Virus record (IMG/VR): IMGVR_UViG_3300036770_003943
Location: 62,001-126,000 of that record
Strand: one strand, 5' to 3'
DNA from: a virus
Length of the DNA stretch: 64,000 nucleotides
Both the position numbers and the translations under genes were made by a program. Under the pieces are notes generated by a model. That model had not been told where the DNA came from and ran no database searches. It saw only the letters and a list, made by a program, of their open reading frames with translations. Positions 18,101 to 27,583 of this stretch are shown in pieces. Within the stretch, counting starts at the first letter, position 1; each line of letters starts with the position of its first letter.

Positions 18101-21100
18101 TATCATCGAGCAGTTGTGGGACAAACCTTCGCGTACGAGCATTTCTAAGCAGTTGACCGTACTCAGACTGACCCCAACCCCATAAACTTCCTACGCTATC
18201 AATAGCAAACGATTGCCATTTTGATGTGTAAGCACGAGTAAAAGTAGGTACACTATCTAATCGTGGACCATCGAGCCAATTAGATGAATTCGCTGAAGAA
18301 TTGTCATTTTTGCCAATATAAGCTCTTGTGGGTGTTGGAACATAATTTCCTTCTGGCCTTGATTGAGCAGGGAACGCACCAAAAATTACAGGATTTGAAA
18401 TATCTGGTTCAGTTGCGGTCAAAGCCCACTCAATCTCTCTACCAGTTGCTCTTGCTTGTGTGGTAAACCATAACACACCAGACTCTGACAGATATAATCC
18501 CATAGAAGGACGACCATATGTTGAATGTGTTCTTGTCGCACTAGCAAATTTCATAGTTGGCTGTGTTCCAATAGCAGCGAATGATGTAATTTGTACTGGG
18601 GTTGTACTACTAACAGGAAAATGTGGAACTACCGATCTTCCGCCCCAAGCCCACATTGTGCCATCTGTTTTAGTACCAATGGTGTGGGTTTCAAAATCAA
18701 CAAGACTATATCTGGGATTTGACTGACCAAGACTTACATGTTTCCAAGTATGTCCTCCCGAAACTAGTACAGGGCTATTCAGAGGAGTAGATGGGTAAGG
18801 ATAAGCATTACCATCACCTAGGCCGCCGCCTTTTCCGCAGCCCCACATATATAAGGAACCATCAGTTCTAATAGCTGCTGAGTGCGCTGCCCCTATGTAC
18901 ACTGCAGTCCAACTGTCTGTACCTACCTGTACTGGACTGCTACGAGCTGTAGTAGTTCCATCGGCTAATCTATTTCCGTATGTGGTACTAGTACCTGTTC
19001 CAGGTTTGCCCCAAGTAAATAGTCCGCCGTCACTACGAACAGCAGCACTAATGCCCATAGTACCGACCGAAATCCAGCTATCCGTGCCGATTTGTGTTGG
19101 ACTTGAACGGTTGGTTGTATCTCCTAATCCTAATTGTCCGACAACATTATTTCCCCACCCAAACAGTGCTCCGTCTGCTCTAATAGCTAAAACTGCGCCG
19201 AAACCAGTACCACTTGTATAACGATTATTACTAGTATGTTCTGTACCACCTATACTAAAGTCACGCCATTTGTCTGCGCCAATACGAGTTGGGGTAGTTG
19301 GGGTAGAAGCATCGTTTAGGCCTAGTTGTCCAAAGTTGTTCGTGCCCCAGCTGTACAGGGCTCCTTCCTCAGTAATACCGATATAGGCCGCATTGTGCTG
19401 CATTACTTTCTTGAAATTCAATGGTCCAGTATCAAATTTTATCAATACTGGACTATCTTTGTTCGAATACCAAACAGTTCCGTCATTTTTAACACCAAGA
19501 AATTGTAGATCACCAGCATCAACATGTTTCCAATAGTCGATAGTTCCTCCCACAGATGGCTGGTTTCTGTTTAATTCTGAAGTACCCCAGGTGTAAAGAT
19601 TTCCTCCTCGAATTCCTACGCTATGACTTGTTGCTGTGCTTATAGCCGTCCAGCTTTCATTGTAGGTGTTGATATTTGGTGTTGGTGTAGTATACACACG
19701 ATCCTCAGTATAAGCCCTGGCGACACCACCTCCCATGGCCCATAGTCTATTATATTCATCTATTAGGCAATTATAGTAGTCTCCAGGAACGAAGGGAGCT
19801 TTGGCGAATTTATATTTTCTAGTACCAATTTGTACAGGACTACTTCTCGAAACTGTATCTCCTAGCCCTAGTTCTCCTATACTGTTTTTACCCCAAGCCC
19901 ACGCATAGCCCGAGGAGTCAATGCCTAGAGCAGTGACAACACTAGGGTTACCACCGCCTATGCTAATCTGTACCCAACTGCCTGTACCTACCTGTACAGG
20001 ACTGCTTCGATCAGTGGTTGTTCCGTCACCTAAAATTCCGTCACTATTTTTACCCCAAGTAAATAAACCACCGTCAGCTCTAATAGCAGCTGAAGTTAAA
20101 TTTACTGTTGCTACTGACAGCCATTTATCAGATCCTACCTGTACAGGACTGCTTATGCTGGTAGTGTTTGCCAGACCTAATTGTCCTGAACTATTATTAC
20201 CCCAAGCCCATAATGCCCCAGCACTATCAATTGCCAATGTACTATCTGATATAGAAATAGCTGCCCAACTTCTTGTTCCTAATTGTACAGGGCTACTACG
20301 ATTTGTTTTGTCGTTCAAACCCAATGGGCCGTATGTAGTATTTCTACCCCAAACAAATAATGCGCCATCTGATCTAATAGCAGCAGAATTTAGATTTCCT
20401 GCAGAAACGCTTACCCAACTATTTCCTGTACCAATTTGAATAGGACTACTTTTTCCTGTGCCGACTGTAGTGCCATCACCAAGTTGGCCATCACTATTTT
20501 GTAAGTTTAATGACCAAGCCCATAGTGTTCCATCGTTTTTGATTCCTAGTGTGTGATTTCTGCCTGCTGATATTTGTTTAAAATTTGAAGCAAATAAGGC
20601 TGGACTAACATTTTTCAGTGTCCAAACTTCGCCATTTTCTTTTAGAATCATTGAATACACGTTCTGACCTTCTACAGTGGCATGAATAATGCCGCTTTCT
20701 TGAACCATAACCGGACTAGACGTGCTATCTCCAGCTAGTCCATTGGCTCTATTGGTACCTGAACCTGTTACAAAAAGTCTATTAGGTTTGCCCCCACTGC
20801 CACCGGCGTTAATATTTGGTGACGCCGATAATAAGAATGTGAATCCGTTACCGGCTGCTACTCCGTTGCTTAACCATTCACCTACGCTGCCGAACGCAGT
20901 TGGTACACTACGATTTGTTGTGTCTCCTAGTCCTAACTGCCCTGAACTGTTTAGTCCCCAAACATAAAATTGTGCGTTCATAGGATAATAAGCAAACACA
21001 TGTTTATTACCAACACTTAATGTTGAATAAAAATCACTGCCAACTTGAACAGGACTTGATCGGTTCGTTGTGTCTCCTAACCCAAGTTGTCCTTGATCAT

Positions 21101-21878
21101 TTAATCCCCAAGCATAGAGATATCCAAGTGTACTAGTAACACTAGTGATACCAAACGTACTACCGTAGGCTGACTCTAAAGCACGCCATTTGAGTGTAGC
21201 TGTAGCAGGCTGAGCTAATTGACTGCTGCCATTACTTCCCCAAACAAATAATTTTCCATCACTTCTGATACCTGTAGTATGACTTGCTCCTACGCTGACT
21301 GTAGTCCAACTACCTGTGATTGCTACTGGACTGCTACGATTGGTTGTATCAGTTAAACCTAAATTATATGTACTATTATTTCCCCAGAGAAATAATCTGC
21401 CTGCTGTGTCAATAGCAGCACTGGTAAAAAGATTAGCATGGACCATAGTCCAGCTGCTGGTCCCTACTTGTACTGGACTTGAGTAAGTAATAGTGTCATT
21501 AAGACCTAGCTGTCCTGAGCCATTAGCTCCCCAAGCAAACAGACCCCCGTCACTGCGTATGGCTACTGTATGGCTGTCACCTGTTGCTACTGAGGTCCAA
21601 CTATCAGAACCTATTTGTACTGGACTAAAATAATTTGTTGTTGTGTTTAATCCTAGCAAACCTAGGTTTCTGTGATATCCCCAAGTCCACAAGGTTCCAT
21701 CGTTACGAATGGCCGTAGCGTGCCATCTACCTGATGATATTGAAGACCAACTTTGTGCTGTATTAACTAATGAAGGATCCCCAAGTTCGCCGCTATTATT
21801 GTTACCCCATACATAGAGGAATTTTTCAATCGTAGTGGTTGCTGATGGTGCTGGGAATGATAATACAATATCTAACAT
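15144..21878 (-). CDS. Giant RCC1-repeat protein A, 2244 aa
   Basis: Almost the whole protein is built of RCC1-type repeats of about 50 residues, recognisable as WGxNxxGQLGLGDTTxRSSPVQVG then SWTxVAAGxxHTxAIRxDG. RCC1 repeats normally form seven-bladed beta-propellers, so several propellers in a row are expected (inference). The N-terminus MLDIVLSFPAPSATTTIEKFLYVWG and the C-terminus (LTASAGGAQTVTLKT) are shared with the two genes upstream, so they may be docking and end domains. Non-canonical insertions occur, for example the NYVPTPTRAYIGKNDNS segment shared with protein C. There is no signal peptide or enzyme motif. The ribosome site GGAG lies in the 3' arm of an intercistronic hairpin. Likely a virion surface or host-binding protein. 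Confidence 0.85.
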   Translation of the reverse strand: MLDIVLSFPAPSATTTIEKFLYVWGNNNSGELGDPSLVNTAQSWSSISSGRWHATAIRNDGTLWTWGYHRNLGLLGLNTTTNYFSPVQIGSDSWTSVATGDSHTVAIRSDGGLFAWGANGSGQLGLNDTITYSSPVQVGTSSWTMVHANLFTSAAIDTAGRLFLWGNNSTYNLGLTDTTNRSSPVAITGSWTTVSVGASHTTGIRSDGKLFVWGSNGSSQLAQPATATLKWRALESAYGSTFGITSVTSTLGYLYAWGLNDQGQLGLGDTTNRSSPVQVGSDFYSTLSVGNKHVFAYYPMNAQFYVWGLNSSGQLGLGDTTNRSVPTAFGSVGEWLSNGVAAGNGFTFLLSASPNINAGGSGGKPNRLFVTGSGTNRANGLAGDSTSSPVMVQESGIIHATVEGQNVYSMILKENGEVWTLKNVSPALFASNFKQISAGRNHTLGIKNDGTLWAWSLNLQNSDGQLGDGTTVGTGKSSPIQIGTGNSWVSVSAGNLNSAAIRSDGALFVWGRNTTYGPLGLNDKTNRSSPVQLGTRSWAAISISDSTLAIDSAGALWAWGNNSSGQLGLANTTSISSPVQVGSDKWLSVATVNLTSAAIRADGGLFTWGKNSDGILGDGTTTDRSSPVQVGTGSWVQISIGGGNPSVVTALGIDSSGYAWAWGKNSIGELGLGDTVSRSSPVQIGTRKYKFAKAPFVPGDYYNCLIDEYNRLWAMGGGVARAYTEDRVYTTPTPNINTYNESWTAISTATSHSVGIRGGNLYTWGTSELNRNQPSVGGTIDYWKHVDAGDLQFLGVKNDGTVWYSNKDSPVLIKFDTGPLNFKKVMQHNAAYIGITEEGALYSWGTNNFGQLGLNDASTPTTPTRIGADKWRDFSIGGTEHTSNNRYTSGTGFGAVLAIRADGALFGWGNNVVGQLGLGDTTNRSSPTQIGTDSWISVGTMGISAAVRSDGGLFTWGKPGTGTSTTYGNRLADGTTTARSSPVQVGTDSWTAVYIGAAHSAAIRTDGSLYMWGCGKGGGLGDGNAYPYPSTPLNSPVLVSGGHTWKHVSLGQSNPRYSLVDFETHTIGTKTDGTMWAWGGRSVVPHFPVSSTTPVQITSFAAIGTQPTMKFASATRTHSTYGRPSMGLYLSESGVLWFTTQARATGREIEWALTATEPDISNPVIFGAFPAQSRPEGNYVPTPTRAYIGKNDNSSANSSNWLDGPRLDSVPTFTRAYTSKWQSFAIDSVGSLWGWGQSEYGQLLRNARTRRFVPQLLDDTKSWSMVGAFTARSTTDVNSIYTAVNGLTTDGKLWKWGYFYTPYYTGDDSGSYGQNITSPIQIGASSWTIVSTRFTDVANPRWAVGSDKIGYYWGYNISGSFGDGTSSGSTATATGLVGTVPTSVSSPVQLGTASWSAIASGFNHTIGVRTDGTLWSWGDNTNGKLGLNDTTARSTVTQVGTDTDWQKVSAGRHANYLIKTNSTAYHMGAGSYGQGAQGNTTANSNPTQISGSWTIIRQNALDINAKHTFGIKSDGLLYGWGWLESYGLSGNINDTGQLISGNAYWLPNLVGGNLTSTQTSPVKLGTETWQSASTGANHTLAIRSDGTLYAWGVNSSGQLGDGTSAVKSSPVQVGTSSWTAVSAGDAHSMAIRSDGGLFVWGNNGTGRLGDGTTTSRSSPVQIGTSSWTAVAAGGSHSVAVRKDGGLFAWGLNNIGQLGQANTTNLSSPVQVGTSSWTAVAAGSSHTAAIKSDGTLFAWGKNDSTQVAGPADIASFAAIGVQYDTIHVITTSGRLWGWSMFNSYNNLGLPITTTDRYSPNLIGTDSDWSKIISGQYQAFAIKTNGTLWGWGNNAAGQLGLGDTLSVSTPTQVPGSWSIVSISEGASTGSAIGIKSDGTLWTWGKNHKGQLGHNDTTDRLTPVQVGTDTDWIQVGSSDAANMAIKSDGTLWGMGYGVALGIGISSTSTNRSSPVQIGSSLGKSFTAVCGGAIGCMAALASTGELYYSGFTQTINNVNFQYTLSKLGTDSWTAIGYVGRLLLGIQPDGALYAWGRTQFGSIGNNTSSSNSPVQLAVGVSFTAVPKGHNAFTHFGVNGAITSTGKLYAWSNYNNLPMDGNLASSGTPAENTTITGPQPASYSSPVAVAGGGSWTAITAGNQHTAGIKTNSGLYTWGRNNYGQLGLGTTTNADAPTQVGSGSWTAVDAGTWHTVGVRSTGDLYAWGYNANGQLGDGTITTRSSPVQVGSDTDHLTASAGGAQTVTLKTI

Positions 21879-21883
21879 AATTT

Positions 21884-21924
21884 GGCTCCGATTTAGATTA
21901 ATAGTATTTAGCTAAATCGAAGCC
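21884..21924 (-). promoter_or_regulatory. Intercistronic hairpin burying the ribosome site of RCC1 protein A
   Basis: A 13-bp inverted repeat (GGCTCCGATTTAG at 21884-21896, CTAAATCGAAGCC at 21912-21924) pairs fully in the minus-strand RNA with one G-U wobble. Its 3' arm contains GGAG, 7 nt before the start codon at 21878. No T-run follows, so this looks like translational control or an RNA processing site rather than a terminator. Confidence 0.65.
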
Positions 21925-21936
21925 ATGTCAATTAAA

Positions 21937-24900
21937 TTAAACTGTTTTTAGTGTAATTGTATGAGTACCGCCAGCGCTGGCTGTCAAGTGGTCAATATCA
22001 CTACCTATCTGTACTGGACTGCTGCGAGTAGTAGTTGTTCCATCACCTAGTTGCCCATTGGCGTTGTAACCCCACGCATATAAACGGTTCGTACTTCTAA
22101 CTCCCACAGTATGCCAGTTACCAGCTTCAACAACAGTCCATGAACCAGTGCCAACTTGTACTGGACTACTAGTATCAACTAAATCATTGAGTCCTAGTTG
22201 TCCGTAGTTGTTTCGTCCCCAAGCATACAATAATTTATTTGTACGAATACCAGCTGTGTGCTGATTGCCTGCGGTGACTAAGGTCCAACTATCTGCTCCC
22301 ACTTGTACTGGGCTACTTAGGTTTGTTGTATTCGATAAGCCTAACTGTCCAACATTGTTTAATCCCCAAGCAAACAGGCCGCCATCACTGCGTACAGACA
22401 CAGTATGTGATGCACCGGCTGCTACTGAGGTCCAACTGTCTGCTCCCACTTGTACTGGGCTACTTAGGTTTGTTGTATTCGATAAGCCTAACTGTCCAAC
22501 ATTGTTTAATCCCCAAGCAAACAGGCCGCCGTCCTTGCGTACTGCTACACTATGACTGCCACCAGCTGCTACAGCAGTCCAACTATCTGCTCCCACTTGT
22601 ACTGGGCTACTACGAGATGTAGCTGTTCCGTCACCTAGTCTACCTGTGCCGTTATTACCCCACACAAAAAGACCGCCATCACTACGAATGGCTACAGTAT
22701 GAGCATCACCTGCTGATACTGCTGTCCAACTACTAGTGCCTATTTGTACTGGGCTACTACGAATAGTAGTATCACCAAGACCTAATTGACCGGAACTGTT
22801 TAATCCCCAAGCATACAATGTTCCATTTGTTCTGATAGCGACAGTATGATTAGCTCCAGCACTAGCTGCTTTCCAAACATCAGTTCCTAGCTTACTAGTC
22901 GACGAAGATGTAGTAGCAAGGGCTCCACCTACTTTGTTTGGTGTCGTATAAGCACTACCTGAGCTTAAAGTACCCACATCTGCAGGTTCTCCGCTTACAC
23001 CACCAGCACCAGTGCCTAGCCACCCCCAAGCATACATTAAATTATCAGACTGGATACCAAATGTGTATTCTCGAATAGGGGAATATCCTGCATCTTGACC
23101 TTTTACTAAAATCCAACTAGCAGAACCTAATTGTACTGGGCTGCTACGATTAGTTGTATCGCCCAATCCCAATTGGGCTTGATTGTTTGATCCCCATACA
23201 TATAAAGCTCCATCGGTGTTGATTGCCATAGTACCATATCCATTTGCGCTTAATTTTTGCCAATTTGTTAGGCCGCCCACCTGTGTTGGAGTTGAAACTG
23301 CTGTAGTATTACCCAATCCTAGTTGACCAGAACTGTTTGATCCCCAGGTATATAGTGTGCCATTAGATTTAATACCAACACTATGCGACATACCTGCTGC
23401 TACAGCAGTCCAGCTGTCTGTGCCAAATTGTACTGGACTAAGTTCACTAGTAGAAGCCACCCCAATTAAAGGAGATCTAGCACCAACGCTTGCTGTAACA
23501 TTTATACCTAATTCTCCAGAACCATTAGTTCCAAAGCCTTCAGCTACACCAGTTGTACCCAATAAAAATACAGTGCCCGTGTGGGACGAAGAAATCATAG
23601 TATAGCTGGATCCTGTTCCTAGTTGTATAGGACTAGTAGTGCCTCCGGCGTATTCTGTGGCAATGCCCATCATGCCATAACCCCTAGCTCCCCAAGCAAA
23701 TGCCTGGCCATCTGTTGTGATTCCAATGGCTGTGGGATGAGTATAAGGACTAGAAGATCTAGATCTTATATTAATTTTGCTAAATGTTTTATCTGCTTGC
23801 GTTATTTGAAAATGTGGGTAAGCATAATAAAAACTATTTCCCAGAACACCATAATTACCAGCCCGTCCTGTAATATAGGCTTTACCAGTCGAACTTAATG
23901 CCAATAAATTTTGTTTAGCAGCACTTACCATAGTAAAGCTAGTAGTATCATTAGGATCGAATATTAAATTAGTTCCGCCGAAAACACTTTGATCTTGAGT
24001 AGTTGCCATTGGATACATTCGTCTTGGACTAATGTTTTGCGTTCTAAAACCACCTAAAATTGTTGGACTTGATACTTCACTTTGCCTACTTTCATATGTA
24101 ATAATTCCAGCACGACCCATCCAATACGCATAACCGTTTGGCTCATGAAACACCACTTGTTCAACTTGGCCTTGTCCAGAAATGCTTCTAATTTGTGCTA
24201 GTACTGGGCTACCTACTATGTTAATTTGAACCGGTGTAGCACCATACGGACTACTACTTTGTAACCTAGACCCCCATGCCCATAGTGTATTATCGCTTTT
24301 TACAGCATAAGTCATATGGCCGTTACTGGTCCAGCCTGTTCTTGTTGCCTTGACCGCTACCCAACTATCGGAGCCTATTTGTACCGGGCTCGATCTAGCA
24401 GCACCTCCATCACCTAAAGCACTATCTCCCCACGTAAACAATGCTCCGTCTGATCTAATGGCTGCTGCGTGTCTTTCCATGATAGAAACCGCAGTCCATG
24501 TACTTGCTCCAACTTGAACTGGACTTGACCGAGTTGTTGTATCATTTATACCTAGTTGACCATGTCGATTATCACCCCAGGCCCATAATGTACCATTAGA
24601 TTGTAGAGCCATAGTCCCGAGAGCCATAGAAATCATAGTATAGCTGGCTGTACCTACTTGTACAGGACTACTTACTGACGAAGTATCTCCTAACCCTAAC
24701 TGTCCTTGACTGTTAGCTCCCCAAGTAAATAATGCTCCGTCTTTTCTGATCGCTGCTGATTGTTTTACCGGGGGGTAAGGATATCCTGTATCAAATGTAT
24801 TCCCCCCAGTATAAACTTTTTCCCAGTTGTCATTTCCTACTTGAACCATGGTAGCTTGAGAAGTTGTATTTCCTAAGCCTAATTGTCCTTGATCATTGTT

Positions 24901-27525
24901 TCCCCATGCCCACAGTTTATCATATTGATCGATGGCAAAATAATAATCGAACCAACCAGCTGCTATATATTTGAATGTTTTTCCTGGTGTTGATTTTTGT
25001 GTTAAAGGTTTATTACTATATGAAGCTTCCCATATAGTTCCATCACTTTTCAAACCCATAAAATACCAATAGGCGCCATTTATTCTACCAGTAAATTCAA
25101 TCTGTTTCCATCTTTCTAAACCGTCAGAAAATACTTCATAATTTTCGCCAGTAACTTTACTATTGCCCCATGCGTATAGTTTTGAGTCATATAAAGCTAA
25201 AGTTTTGTCGTTGGCAGCAGATATAGCTGTCCAAGATTTAGTGGCAATAGGCATAGGAAATCTACCATAAGTTGCCACAGTTGGGCTTGTCCATGTTCCT
25301 AATCGATAACTTCCTGTTATGTGCCCAGCTGTTCCCCAAGCATGTAAAACCCCGGTATGATCAATGGCATATCCACCGCACCTTGTAGCATCTTCAACAA
25401 ACACTGATTTGGCTGCTTTTTTCCAAGTTTTTGTACCGGCACTGCCAACTAATCTAGGACTACTACTAAAATCTACACTTTCGTCCCATCCTAAATTTTG
25501 TGCTGTAGAATCATTTAATCCCCATGCCCATAACTGTCCAGATGTATCTATAGCAAATCCTCCATATGGATTCGAACCTATAGACACCCAACTTCCACCT
25601 CCGCTGATAGATGTTGGACTACTAGTATTGGACGTACCGCCGTTGCCCAATCTTCTAAAAGATCCAGTACCCCACGACCATGCTGTCCAATCATTTCTTA
25701 GTGCTATTGTGTGTTGGGGGCCGCCCACAAACTCAAGCCATTTATCCGATCCTAGCTGTACTGGGCTACTCAGGTCGGTGGTGTTACCTAATCCTAATTG
25801 TCCGTAATTATTTCTACCCCAAGCAAATGTAGCACCATCATTTTTTAAAGCAAATACAATACTGCGATTTGCGTCAGCAACTATATTAGCATATATTTTA
25901 TTCCAATCCGTCCCTGCTCCTATTTGTACTGGGCTTGAAGCATTTGTAGCTGAATTGTTACCAATATCAGTACCTAATCCCCAACCCCATAATGTTCCAT
26001 TAGTCCTAACTCCCCAGGTATTACTGTCTCCTGCTGTAAAATCTCGCCACGAGCCTGCGAGTTGTGTAGGTGTGCTTACGTTACTACCTCCTAAGCCCAG
26101 TCTGCCTGTTGTGTTATCTCCCCAAACCCAAGCTGTTTCATCGTGCTTCAGTGCTGTGGCATGTAATTTCCCTAGTGATATTTTTTTCACATTTGTAAAG
26201 GCCGGAATTTGTGTTGGTACACTTCTATCAGTGGTATCACCTAAACCCAATTTACCATTTGTATTTTTACCCCATGCCCATACCGTCCCATCGCTGTGAA
26301 GAGCCATAGTATAATCTGTACTACCTTCTATGCTAACAAATCCTGGTTCACCTACTATGCTTGCCTTACTCATTGTTGATCCGCCAAGACCACTGGCCAT
26401 ACTGGTACCTGCTCCAAATGCCAACAACTGACCTAGACTATTTTTGGCTATAGTATAATTTTCGCCGCAGGTTACATCAGCAATTGTTTGTGTTATCGAA
26501 GCTACACTGGCCAAAGCAACCGGACTGCTACGATTGGTTGTGTCGGATAATCCTAACTGACCGCTGGAATTCAATCCCCAAGTATACAAAACGTTTCCGG
26601 CTAGCGCAGCCATAAATTGATTACCTACACGTACTTTTGTCCAGTTTGTATTTGATCCTACCTGCTGAGGTGTGCTATAAGAAGTAGTATTTCCTAACCC
26701 TAATTGTCCTGCGGCATTATTACCCCAAGTGTACAATTTTCCGTCATTGGTAATACCTATTGAACTTGCATAATTTGTAGATATTTCTGTCCAACTTAAT
26801 GTTGGGGGAGCAGGATACGCTGCTTGACCTCCTGCGTTGCTACCCCATGTAAATAGTGCGCCATCGCTGCGAATAGCCAAAGTATGATTAAATCCTGATG
26901 CTATAGCTGTCCAACTAGCAGTACCAACTTGTACTGGACTACTACGATTAGTTGTGTCTCCCAAACCAAGTTGCCCTTGATCATTTAATCCCCAAGTAAA
27001 CAGGCCGCCGTCGGCTCTAATAGCCATAACTGAATTTTTTCTACCATTGGATGCCACTGCTGTCCAACTACTAGTGCCAATCTGTACTGGGCTACTAAAA
27101 CTTGAAGAGCCGGATGTACCTTGTCCCAATTGACCATGAAGGTTATTTCCGCCCCAAGCCCATAATGTACCATCATTTCTAATAGCAATGAACCATGTCC
27201 CTGATGCTGACCCTGTGCCTGAGCCTACACCGCCTCCTGTTATAGCAGTCCAACTACTAGTGCCTATTTGTACTGGACTGTTACGACTAGTAGTAGTTCC
27301 ATCACCTAGGCCACCGTTGCTACCATTTCCCCAGGTCCATAATGTACCGTCTGTTTTAATTGCTGCTGCTACTTGGTTTCCTAGTGCTACAGCAGTCCAG
27401 CTTTGTGCTGTATTAATTATACTAGGATCACCTAACTGACCATAGCGATTAGATCCCCATACATACATGAACTTTTCTATAGTTGTAGCCGCTGGTGCTG
27501 GGAATGATAATACAATATCTAACAT
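21937..27525 (-). CDS. Giant RCC1-repeat protein B, 1862 aa
   Basis: Second of three tandem RCC1-repeat proteins, with the same N-terminus (MLDIVLSFPAPAATTIEKFMYVWG) and C-terminus (LTASAGGTHTITLKTV) as its neighbours. The repeat unit here is often exactly 49 residues: the plus strand shows near-identical 147-bp DNA units starting near 22283, 22430 and 22577, a sign of recent unit duplication. The central part is the most diverged from A and C, with long non-repeat insertions around 23.7-25.4 kb. The start is preceded by the same SD-burying hairpin as gene A. A binding scaffold on the tail fibre is the most likely role; an enzyme function is not supported by any motif. Confidence 0.85.
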   Translation of the reverse strand: MLDIVLSFPAPAATTIEKFMYVWGSNRYGQLGDPSIINTAQSWTAVALGNQVAAAIKTDGTLWTWGNGSNGGLGDGTTTSRNSPVQIGTSSWTAITGGGVGSGTGSASGTWFIAIRNDGTLWAWGGNNLHGQLGQGTSGSSSFSSPVQIGTSSWTAVASNGRKNSVMAIRADGGLFTWGLNDQGQLGLGDTTNRSSPVQVGTASWTAIASGFNHTLAIRSDGALFTWGSNAGGQAAYPAPPTLSWTEISTNYASSIGITNDGKLYTWGNNAAGQLGLGNTTSYSTPQQVGSNTNWTKVRVGNQFMAALAGNVLYTWGLNSSGQLGLSDTTNRSSPVALASVASITQTIADVTCGENYTIAKNSLGQLLAFGAGTSMASGLGGSTMSKASIVGEPGFVSIEGSTDYTMALHSDGTVWAWGKNTNGKLGLGDTTDRSVPTQIPAFTNVKKISLGKLHATALKHDETAWVWGDNTTGRLGLGGSNVSTPTQLAGSWRDFTAGDSNTWGVRTNGTLWGWGLGTDIGNNSATNASSPVQIGAGTDWNKIYANIVADANRSIVFALKNDGATFAWGRNNYGQLGLGNTTDLSSPVQLGSDKWLEFVGGPQHTIALRNDWTAWSWGTGSFRRLGNGGTSNTSSPTSISGGGSWVSIGSNPYGGFAIDTSGQLWAWGLNDSTAQNLGWDESVDFSSSPRLVGSAGTKTWKKAAKSVFVEDATRCGGYAIDHTGVLHAWGTAGHITGSYRLGTWTSPTVATYGRFPMPIATKSWTAISAANDKTLALYDSKLYAWGNSKVTGENYEVFSDGLERWKQIEFTGRINGAYWYFMGLKSDGTIWEASYSNKPLTQKSTPGKTFKYIAAGWFDYYFAIDQYDKLWAWGNNDQGQLGLGNTTSQATMVQVGNDNWEKVYTGGNTFDTGYPYPPVKQSAAIRKDGALFTWGANSQGQLGLGDTSSVSSPVQVGTASYTMISMALGTMALQSNGTLWAWGDNRHGQLGINDTTTRSSPVQVGASTWTAVSIMERHAAAIRSDGALFTWGDSALGDGGAARSSPVQIGSDSWVAVKATRTGWTSNGHMTYAVKSDNTLWAWGSRLQSSSPYGATPVQINIVGSPVLAQIRSISGQGQVEQVVFHEPNGYAYWMGRAGIITYESRQSEVSSPTILGGFRTQNISPRRMYPMATTQDQSVFGGTNLIFDPNDTTSFTMVSAAKQNLLALSSTGKAYITGRAGNYGVLGNSFYYAYPHFQITQADKTFSKINIRSRSSSPYTHPTAIGITTDGQAFAWGARGYGMMGIATEYAGGTTSPIQLGTGSSYTMISSSHTGTVFLLGTTGVAEGFGTNGSGELGINVTASVGARSPLIGVASTSELSPVQFGTDSWTAVAAGMSHSVGIKSNGTLYTWGSNSSGQLGLGNTTAVSTPTQVGGLTNWQKLSANGYGTMAINTDGALYVWGSNNQAQLGLGDTTNRSSPVQLGSASWILVKGQDAGYSPIREYTFGIQSDNLMYAWGWLGTGAGGVSGEPADVGTLSSGSAYTTPNKVGGALATTSSSTSKLGTDVWKAASAGANHTVAIRTNGTLYAWGLNSSGQLGLGDTTIRSSPVQIGTSSWTAVSAGDAHTVAIRSDGGLFVWGNNGTGRLGDGTATSRSSPVQVGADSWTAVAAGGSHSVAVRKDGGLFAWGLNNVGQLGLSNTTNLSSPVQVGADSWTSVAAGASHTVSVRSDGGLFAWGLNNVGQLGLSNTTNLSSPVQVGADSWTLVTAGNQHTAGIRTNKLLYAWGRNNYGQLGLNDLVDTSSPVQVGTGSWTVVEAGNWHTVGVRSTNRLYAWGYNANGQLGDGTTTTRSSPVQIGSDIDHLTASAGGTHTITLKTV
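22283..22723 (-). repeat. Near-identical 147-bp RCC1 coding units in tandem
   Basis: Units beginning near 22283, 22430 and 22577 have a period of exactly 147 bp (49 codons). The first two are almost identical over their length; the third starts identically and then diverges. They encode consecutive RCC1 repeats near the C-terminus of protein B. Confidence 0.85.
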
Positions 27526-27530
27526 AATTT

Positions 27531-27571
27531 GGCTCCGATTTAGATTAATAGTATTTAGCTAAATCGAAGCC
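27531..27571 (-). promoter_or_regulatory. Intercistronic hairpin burying the ribosome site of RCC1 protein B
   Basis: Same sequence as the hairpin before protein A: arms at 27531-27543 and 27559-27571, with GGAG in the 3' arm and 7 nt from GGAG to the ATG at 27525. The whole spacer and the flanking gene ends match the first copy almost perfectly, so it was probably duplicated together with the gene. Confidence 0.65.
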
Positions 27572-27583
27572 ATGTCAATTAAA

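Noticed and set aside
18460-20967. Rightward frames up to 172 codons inside the RCC1 genes
   Set aside because: They repeat in register with the RCC1 units on the other strand and have similar Pro/Val-rich products in all three genes, as expected of shadow frames.
22283-22723. CRISPR-like direct repeats
   Set aside because: Units are 147 bp, coding and in frame, without short repeats or unique spacers.
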